From NCBI GenBank assembly GCA_937883885.1, contig CAKZXL010000368.1:1-10133 (forward strand): 10,133 nucleotides of DNA, read 5' to 3'. A model generated the notes under the pieces. The model had not been told where the DNA came from, ran no database searches, and was given only the letters and a program-made list of their open reading frames with translations. Each line of letters starts with the position of its first letter. Within the stretch, counting starts at the first letter, position 1. This stretch comes from an uncultured Aquincola sp. Its GTDB lineage: Bacteria; Pseudomonadota; Gammaproteobacteria; Burkholderiales; Burkholderiaceae. The position numbers and the translations under genes were made by a program. Shown here piece by piece: positions 6,479-10,133 of the stretch.

Positions 6479-7564
6479 TCAGAACGAAGTGCGCATGCCG
6501 ACGTTGGCCACCCGCTTTTCGCTGATGTAGTCGGCCAGGTCGCCACCGGCATACGACAGGCCGGCATAGACCTGCGTGTTCTTCGAGAAGGCGTAGCGCG
6601 CCACCAGCGAGGCCTTGCCCAGGTCGGCCGAATTGGCGGTGCCTTCGTACTTCACGCGGGTGTAGCTGGCGCCGTAGGTGAACAGGCCCATCGGCACCTC
6701 GACACCCAGCGTGGCGCCGTCGATGCGGTTGGCCACGAAGGCGCGGCCCGCATTGATGGTGAGGTTGGACACGCCCGATGCGGCGCCGTTGCCGCTGCCG
6801 GTGGTCAGGTCGCGGTTGCGCTGCCAGCCGCCCAGGATCTTGAAGGGGCCGAAGTTGTAGTTGGCGCCGATGGTCAGCGACTTGTTGGTGTCGTCGTCGG
6901 TGGTGCGCGACTTGTTCCACTCGTACGAGAAGGCCACCGCCAGCGGGCCGCCCAGCCAGCCGGCGCTCACGCCATGGAAGCGGTCGGTGGTGCCTTCGCC
7001 CGGTGCCAGCTGGGCCGCGGCAAAGAAGCCGCCCCAGGTGGGCGTGCGGTACTGCACCACGTTGTCTGCGCGCGGTGCATTCAGCCACAGCGGGATGGCG
7101 CGGCCCAGGTTGGTGACGCCGGTGCTGGGGTTGCTGACCAGGGCATTGCCCATGGGGTCGGTCAGGCCCATCACATAGTCTTCCAGGATGTACTGGCGGC
7201 CCAGGCGCAGCTCGCCCAGCGTGGCGTGGCTCAGGCTGATGAAGGTCTGCCGGCCGAAGGCACGGCCGCCCTGGGCCGAGGTGCCGGCATCGGCATTGAT
7301 GCCGCCTTCCAGCACCACCTGGGCCTTCAGGCCATCGCCCAGGTCTTCGGTGGCACGGATGCCCCAGCGCGAGCCGTTGAGGCCGTTGTTGGTGCCGTCG
7401 TTCATCACGGTGCGGGTCTGGCCGCCGGCACGGTCGCCGGCCTTGTACTGGGTGACGTTGAGGTCGACCAGGCCATACAGCGTCACGTTGCTTTGCGCAT
7501 GGGCGGTGTGTGCCGCGCAGGCGAGTGCCATCCCCACCCACACGGGGCTGTGCTTGAAGTTCAT
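6479..7564 (-). CDS. Gram-negative outer-membrane porin (Burkholderiales type)
   Basis: 361 residues. Residues 1-23 are a signal peptide cleaved after AHA, leaving QSNVTLYGLVDLNV, the hallmark first strand of general porins of this order. Alternating polar/aromatic beta strands run throughout, for example LNGSRWGIRATEDLGDGLKA (extended L3-side region), GRQTFISLSHATLGELRLGRQ, and RYAFSKNTQVYAGLSYA near the end. The protein ends in RTSF, with the C-terminal Phe needed for outer-membrane insertion. It is expected to form a trimeric 16-strand barrel that lets small hydrophilic solutes cross the outer membrane. AAGGA lies 5 bases before the ATG. It is flanked by udh (87 bp upstream) and GH3 (64 bp downstream) on the same strand, which suggests that it imports the sugar or oligosaccharide handled by those enzymes. 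The substrate cannot be read from the sequence. Confidence 0.96.
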   Translation of the reverse strand: MNFKHSPVWVGMALACAAHTAHAQSNVTLYGLVDLNVTQYKAGDRAGGQTRTVMNDGTNNGLNGSRWGIRATEDLGDGLKAQVVLEGGINADAGTSAQGGRAFGRQTFISLSHATLGELRLGRQYILEDYVMGLTDPMGNALVSNPSTGVTNLGRAIPLWLNAPRADNVVQYRTPTWGGFFAAAQLAPGEGTTDRFHGVSAGWLGGPLAVAFSYEWNKSRTTDDDTNKSLTIGANYNFGPFKILGGWQRNRDLTTGSGNGAASGVSNLTINAGRAFVANRIDGATLGVEVPMGLFTYGASYTRVKYEGTANSADLGKASLVARYAFSKNTQVYAGLSYAGGDLADYISEKRVANVGMRTSF

Positions 7565-7595
7565 CGTCGTCCTTGTCGGCGCTTGGTGATTGACG

Positions 7596-7623
7596 CCGCC
7601 CGGCGCGCGCCTACGCCGGGCGG
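7596..7623 (-). other. Intercistronic stem-loop between udh and porin
   Basis: CCGCCCGGCG and CGCCGGGCGG form a perfect 10-bp, almost pure G-C stem with an 8-base loop. It lies 28 bases after the udh stop and 31 bases before the porin start. There is no T-tract. It may be a partial terminator, a processing site, or a 5' stabiliser for the porin message. Confidence 0.5.
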
Positions 7624-7651
7624 GTGGTTGCGGTGCGGCTGCGGTCAGCCG

Positions 7652-8476
7652 TCAGCCGTCTTCGAAGGGCCCGGTGCGCACGAAGCTGCCGCCCTGGTAC
7701 AGGGCCACCGGGTCGGTCGGATCGATGTGCGGCTGGCGCGCCTGCAGGTCGGCGCGAAAGCGCTCGGAGCTGTCCTGCGGCCGGTAGCCCAGGTGGCGGG
7801 CCGGTGTGTTGTCCCACCAGGCGGTGGCGTTGTCCGACAGCCCGTAGACCACGGTGTGGCCCACCACTGGCGCGGTGAGGGCGGCCACCACCAGGCGTTC
7901 CAGGTCGTCGAAGCTCAGCCAGGTGGCCAGCATGCGGCGGTCCTTGGGCGCTTCATACGATGAGCCGATGCGCAGGCTCACGGTCTCGATGCCGTGCTTG
8001 TCGAAGTACAGCTGCGCCAGGTTCTCGCCGAAGGCCTTGGACAGGCCATACAGGCCATCGGGCCGCGGCGGGTCCAGCGGGCTGATGACCTCGCGCTGGG
8101 TATAAAACCCGGTGACGTGGTTGGAGCTGGCAAAGACGATGCGCTTGACGCCGTTGTGCCGCGCCGCTTCATACAGGTTGTAGGCGCCCACGATGTTGCT
8201 GGCCAGGATGGGCGACCAAGGCTGCTCGGTCGACACGCCGCCCATGTGCACCACCGCGTCCACGTTGCGCAGCAGCTGGCGCATCGCGTCGGGGTTCTCC
8301 AGGTAGGCCAGCTCGATCTCTTCGCCGGGGCCGGCGGGGCCGAAGTCGCTGCGGTGGCTCAGGCGCAGCACTTCGCAGTGGCGCTTGAGCCGCGGCCGCA
8401 GCACGCGGCCCAGGTGGCCGTCGGCACCGGTCAGCAGCAGGCGCTGGACCAGCGGCGCGCTGGTGGGGATCGTCAT
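7652..8476 (-). CDS. udh: Uronate dehydrogenase (EC 1.1.1.203)
   Basis: 274 residues, close to the 265-275 of characterised uronate dehydrogenases from Pseudomonas and Agrobacterium. These oxidise D-glucuronate or D-galacturonate with NAD+ to the aldarolactone, the first step of the oxidative uronate pathway. Residues 12-23 (RLLLTGADGHLG) hold the Rossmann glycine motif. VVHMGGVS (75-82), IVFASSNH (113-120, with Ser117/118) and YGLSKAFGEN (143-152, catalytic Tyr143 and Lys147) follow. RIGSSYEAPKDRRMLATWLS (169-188) and HTVVYGLSDNATAWWDN (207-223) match the substrate region of known Udh proteins as I remember them. The protein is soluble and cytoplasmic. The start is firm: GAGGA lies 5 bases upstream of the ATG and the Rossmann strand begins soon after. 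It is first in a minus-strand cluster with porin, GH3 and a LysR gene. The stop codon lies inside a 7-bp tandem repeat. Confidence 0.95.
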   Translation of the reverse strand: MTIPTSAPLVQRLLLTGADGHLGRVLRPRLKRHCEVLRLSHRSDFGPAGPGEEIELAYLENPDAMRQLLRNVDAVVHMGGVSTEQPWSPILASNIVGAYNLYEAARHNGVKRIVFASSNHVTGFYTQREVISPLDPPRPDGLYGLSKAFGENLAQLYFDKHGIETVSLRIGSSYEAPKDRRMLATWLSFDDLERLVVAALTAPVVGHTVVYGLSDNATAWWDNTPARHLGYRPQDSSERFRADLQARQPHIDPTDPVALYQGGSFVRTGPFEDG

Positions 8477-8522
8477 CGTTTCCTCGGTCTGCCTTGTGAA
8501 TGCGCGGCAGTGTGTCCAAGGG

Positions 8523-8528
8523 TGTCAA
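8523..8528 (-). promoter_or_regulatory. Candidate -35 element of the udh promoter
   Basis: A perfect TTGACA lies on the minus strand 46 bases before the udh ATG. The bases 17 bp downstream (GCGCAT) are a poor -10, and CATTCA fits only at 20 bp. Such a promoter would be weak alone, which agrees with activation by a LysR protein bound at the dyad about 30 bp further upstream. Confidence 0.4.
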
Positions 8529-8558
8529 GACGATCCAATGCCTTTTGGGTGCGCGTTC

Positions 8559-8575
8559 CTTACCTTTTCGGTAAG
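8559..8575. promoter_or_regulatory. LysR-box-like dyad upstream of udh (candidate operator)
   Basis: CTTACC and GGTAAG are perfect inverted copies around 5 bases, and the inner TACC...GGTA fits the T-N11-A consensus of LysR-type boxes. Its centre is about 42 bp from the centre of the TTGACA hexamer, or roughly 75 bp before the predicted start of transcription, close to where LysR activators usually bind. The LysR gene at 3130-4053 is the natural candidate partner; this is inference from position. Confidence 0.5.
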
Positions 8576-8865
8576 ACGACCCGGGCAGGGCCTATGGGGT
8601 GCTGCGAGAGGGCCTGAGGCACACCCCGCAAGCGGTTGCGGGCCGGGTTTTCCAGCAGACGCGGACCCCTGCGGGGCAGGGAAACCCCGGTGCCTTCAAC
8701 GCTGACCGCTGGGCCTGCGCCATCGGCGCCGGTTGCTCCAGGTCTTGTGGTTCGGCCATCGGTCCGGTCCTTCGCGCACGCATGCCGAACGAACGCTGAC
8801 GGCCATGAAGCAGTCGCTCGGCACACCGAAACCAGGTGGTGTGAATGTCAGCTGCGCGCGGCGAA
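8576..8865. other. Intergenic stretch with several hairpins and no convincing gene
   Basis: This is most of the 444-bp gap between udh and the TraB-like gene. It holds CCCGCAA-GCGG-TTGCGGG (8625-8642), followed on the plus strand by CCGGG and TTTT; CCCTGC-GGG-GCAGGG (8667-8681); and CACACC...GGTGTG (8822-8843). A 55-codon minus-strand frame (8759-8592) has AAGGA 8 bases before its ATG, but its Arg/Pro/Cys-rich product resembles no protein I know. I see no tRNA, rRNA or IS remnant. A small structured RNA or a dispersed repeat remains possible. Confidence 0.4.
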
Positions 8866-8896
8866 GCATCCTCCACTGAGCAACATGAGGGGATGC
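8866..8896 (-). terminator. Possible terminator hairpin after the TraB-like gene
   Basis: GCATCCTC and GGGGATGC pair over 8 bp with one G-T wobble around a 15-base loop. The stem begins 25 bases after the stop of the TraB-like gene on the minus strand and only TT follows. Position favours a transcription end; the absence of a T-tract keeps confidence low. Confidence 0.35.
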
Positions 8897-8920
8897 TGAC
8901 ACTGCCGGCGTCAAACGGCT

Positions 8921-10093
8921 TCAACGCGCAGTCGCGCGATCTGTCTTGGCGCCGGCCAGCCGTCCTTCCAGATGCTCCGGCGCCGCGATGGTGCGCATCC
9001 ACTTCACCGACGCCACCTGCCAGCCCGGCTCGCGCTGCAGGATCTCCATCACGCCGGGCAGGTGGGCCGCGCCGTAGGTCACGTAGATCTTGGGTCGCGC
9101 ATCGCCCAGCAGCTGCGCGGCCAGATGGCGGTTGCGGAAGTCCAGCACCACCGGGTCCAGCGCGCCGCCGCCGCCCTCGGCGCTGCGGCGCATCACATAG
9201 GTCATGATGCCGCGGCACAGCGTGCCGGCCAGTGTGCGCTGGCTGTCGCTGCCCGACTTCTGCCAGTCGATGAAGCGGGTCACGAGATCGGCGCCATCGT
9301 CGTCCGCGTCGCTGGCCGGCGCCTGCACCTGCTGGCGCATCGCCGCGGCGAAGGCCGGGTCCGCCTGCATCAGGCGGTCGTACTCCTGCTTCATGGCGCG
9401 GGTGTCCACGTCCATGGTCAGGTGCCGCTCGGGGTGGGCTTTGGCATCGGCCACCAGCGGCCCGAAGTAGTCGATCTGGTAGGTCAGGCCACAGGTCCTG
9501 CCCAGCTCGCGGTAGCTGTCGCCCAGGTCCTGGCCGTGGGTCAGCGCCTGGCGGAACCAGGCATCGGCTTCGGGGTCGCTGTTGGCCACGCCCTCATAGC
9601 CCAGCACATAGCCATCGGCCAGCGCCTGCTCCAGGTCGTACACCACGGCCTGGAAAAAGCGCTCCGCCCCCACATGCTGCATGCCCTGCAGCACCACGGT
9701 GCGCGCACCGCTGGTCAAGGTGATGGTGGGCACGAGGGCCGGCCGCGTTTCGGTGATGACGGCCAGCCAGTACACAGGCAGCGCCACCAGGCCGCACAGC
9801 AGGCACCACAGGCCCGCGCTGGTGCGAAGCCATTGGGCCGATTTGGCACGCCGGCGGGCAGGCCGCCACAGCAGCCGCCACACCCCCACAGCCGGTAGCG
9901 CCAGCAGCGCCGCCAGCAGCCACAGCGCCGGCAGCAGCAGCCAGGTGGCGCCCATCAACACGGGCAGGCCGGCCAGCAGGCTCAGCACCAGCGCGGCCCA
10001 CAGCAGGGTCGACAGGCGGATGGCCAGCTTTTGCCGCGCGGAGGCGGCGGTGGGGTTTGGGGCGGCGGCCGCCCGCGGTGCAGCGTCGTTCAC
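8921..10093 (-). CDS. Membrane-anchored TraB/TIKI-like protein, putative metalloprotease fold
   Basis: 390 residues. Three hydrophobic helices are visible at about 26-48, 50-75 and 92-113. The strongly basic loop RPARRRAKSAQWLR (77-90) should be cytoplasmic by the positive-inside rule, which puts the domain after residue 114 in the periplasm. That domain has VVLQGMQHVGAERFF (GxxH at 137-140), GYVLGYEGV (Glu167), LDFRNRHLA (317-325) and IYVTYGAAHLPGVMEIL (second GxxH at 341-344). The paired GxxH motifs plus a Glu after the second strand are typical of the TraB/PrgY/TIKI superfamily. TIKI proteins are metal-dependent proteases; bacterial relatives are mostly uncharacterised. The family call rests on motif memory and activity is inference. 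The start is GTG at 10093, two bases after the TGA of an upstream frame (TGA-AG-GTG), so translation is probably coupled. The next Met (47) lies at the end of helix 1, so the GTG start is preferred. Confidence 0.75.
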   Translation of the reverse strand: MNDAAPRAAAAPNPTAASARQKLAIRLSTLLWAALVLSLLAGLPVLMGATWLLLPALWLLAALLALPAVGVWRLLWRPARRRAKSAQWLRTSAGLWCLLCGLVALPVYWLAVITETRPALVPTITLTSGARTVVLQGMQHVGAERFFQAVVYDLEQALADGYVLGYEGVANSDPEADAWFRQALTHGQDLGDSYRELGRTCGLTYQIDYFGPLVADAKAHPERHLTMDVDTRAMKQEYDRLMQADPAFAAAMRQQVQAPASDADDDGADLVTRFIDWQKSGSDSQRTLAGTLCRGIMTYVMRRSAEGGGGALDPVVLDFRNRHLAAQLLGDARPKIYVTYGAAHLPGVMEILQREPGWQVASVKWMRTIAAPEHLEGRLAGAKTDRATAR

Positions 10094-10095
10094 CT

Positions 10096-10133
10096 TCAGA
10101 ACTTGCGCCCGGCGCCCCAGTCGCCCACGTCGC
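10096..10133 (-). CDS. C-terminal end of a gene running off the right edge
   Basis: On the minus strand a frame enters from the window edge and reads DVGDWGAGRKF before TGA at 10098-10096, two bases before the GTG of the TraB-like gene. The close stop-start junction is typical of an operon with coupled translation. Only 11 complete residues are visible, so the product cannot be named. Confidence 0.4.
   Translation of the reverse strand, partial: DVGDWGAGRKF

Noticed and set aside
6415..6567. N-terminal extension of the GH3 frame to an ATG at 6567
   Set aside because: It would overlap the porin 3' end, lacks a signal sequence, and would bury the lipobox; the ATG at 6414 has a good Shine-Dalgarno sequence.
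6408..7541. 377-codon minus-strand frame overlapping the porin
   Set aside because: Shifted-frame shadow of the porin, rich in Arg/Gly/His and without beta-barrel pattern or signal peptide.
8625..8651. Plus-strand intrinsic terminator (stem, then CCGGGTTTT)
   Set aside because: The T-run is only four bases, is separated from the stem by five, and no plus-strand gene precedes it.

Overview
The window is very GC-rich DNA (by eye around 70%, with strong G/C third positions). It most resembles a betaproteobacterium of the order Burkholderiales. The basis is a Burkholderiales-type trimeric porin ending in Phe, two LysR regulators of the kind abundant in that order, a proteobacterial uronate dehydrogenase, and many GC-rich hairpins without T-tracts. 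The genus cannot be fixed from the sequence alone. No rRNA, tRNA, CRISPR array, transposase or phage gene is visible.

Left part (1-3113). A truncated secreted protein runs off the left edge on the minus strand, with a good sigma70-like promoter. It is divergent from a short PAS plus LuxR-type HTH regulator (391-1002, plus), which is visibly less GC-rich than its neighbours. Next is a classic divergent pair: a LysR regulator (1091-2023, minus) and an extended-type short-chain dehydrogenase/epimerase-like protein (2130-3113, plus). Their 106-bp shared control region holds a 10-bp-arm inverted repeat.

Centre (3130-8476, all minus strand). Transcription runs uronate dehydrogenase (udh, 8476-7652), then outer-membrane porin (7564-6479), then lipoprotein glycoside hydrolase family 3 enzyme (6414-4141), then a second LysR regulator (4053-3130). 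The inferred plan is that GH3 clips a glycan, the porin admits the product, Udh oxidises a hexuronate to an aldarolactone, and the LysR protein may sense the sugar acid. Upstream of udh are a perfect TTGACA hexamer and, about 30 bp further out, a T-N11-A dyad of the kind LysR proteins bind. Every intercistronic gap in this cluster carries a strong stem-loop. The one after GH3 is a perfect 15-bp stem. Lactonase, aldarate dehydratase and inner-membrane transporter genes are not in the window, so the pathway is incomplete here.

Right part (8477-10133). A 444-bp gap holds the udh control region, a hairpin-rich stretch with no convincing gene, and a possible terminator. Beyond it is a membrane-anchored TraB/TIKI-like protein (10093-8921, minus) with two GxxH motifs on a probably periplasmic domain. 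It begins with GTG two bases after the stop codon of a gene that runs off the right edge. I found nothing that amounts to a clearly new multi-gene system. The most interesting points are the udh-porin-GH3-LysR cluster with its hairpins and candidate operator, and the TraB/TIKI-like protein.
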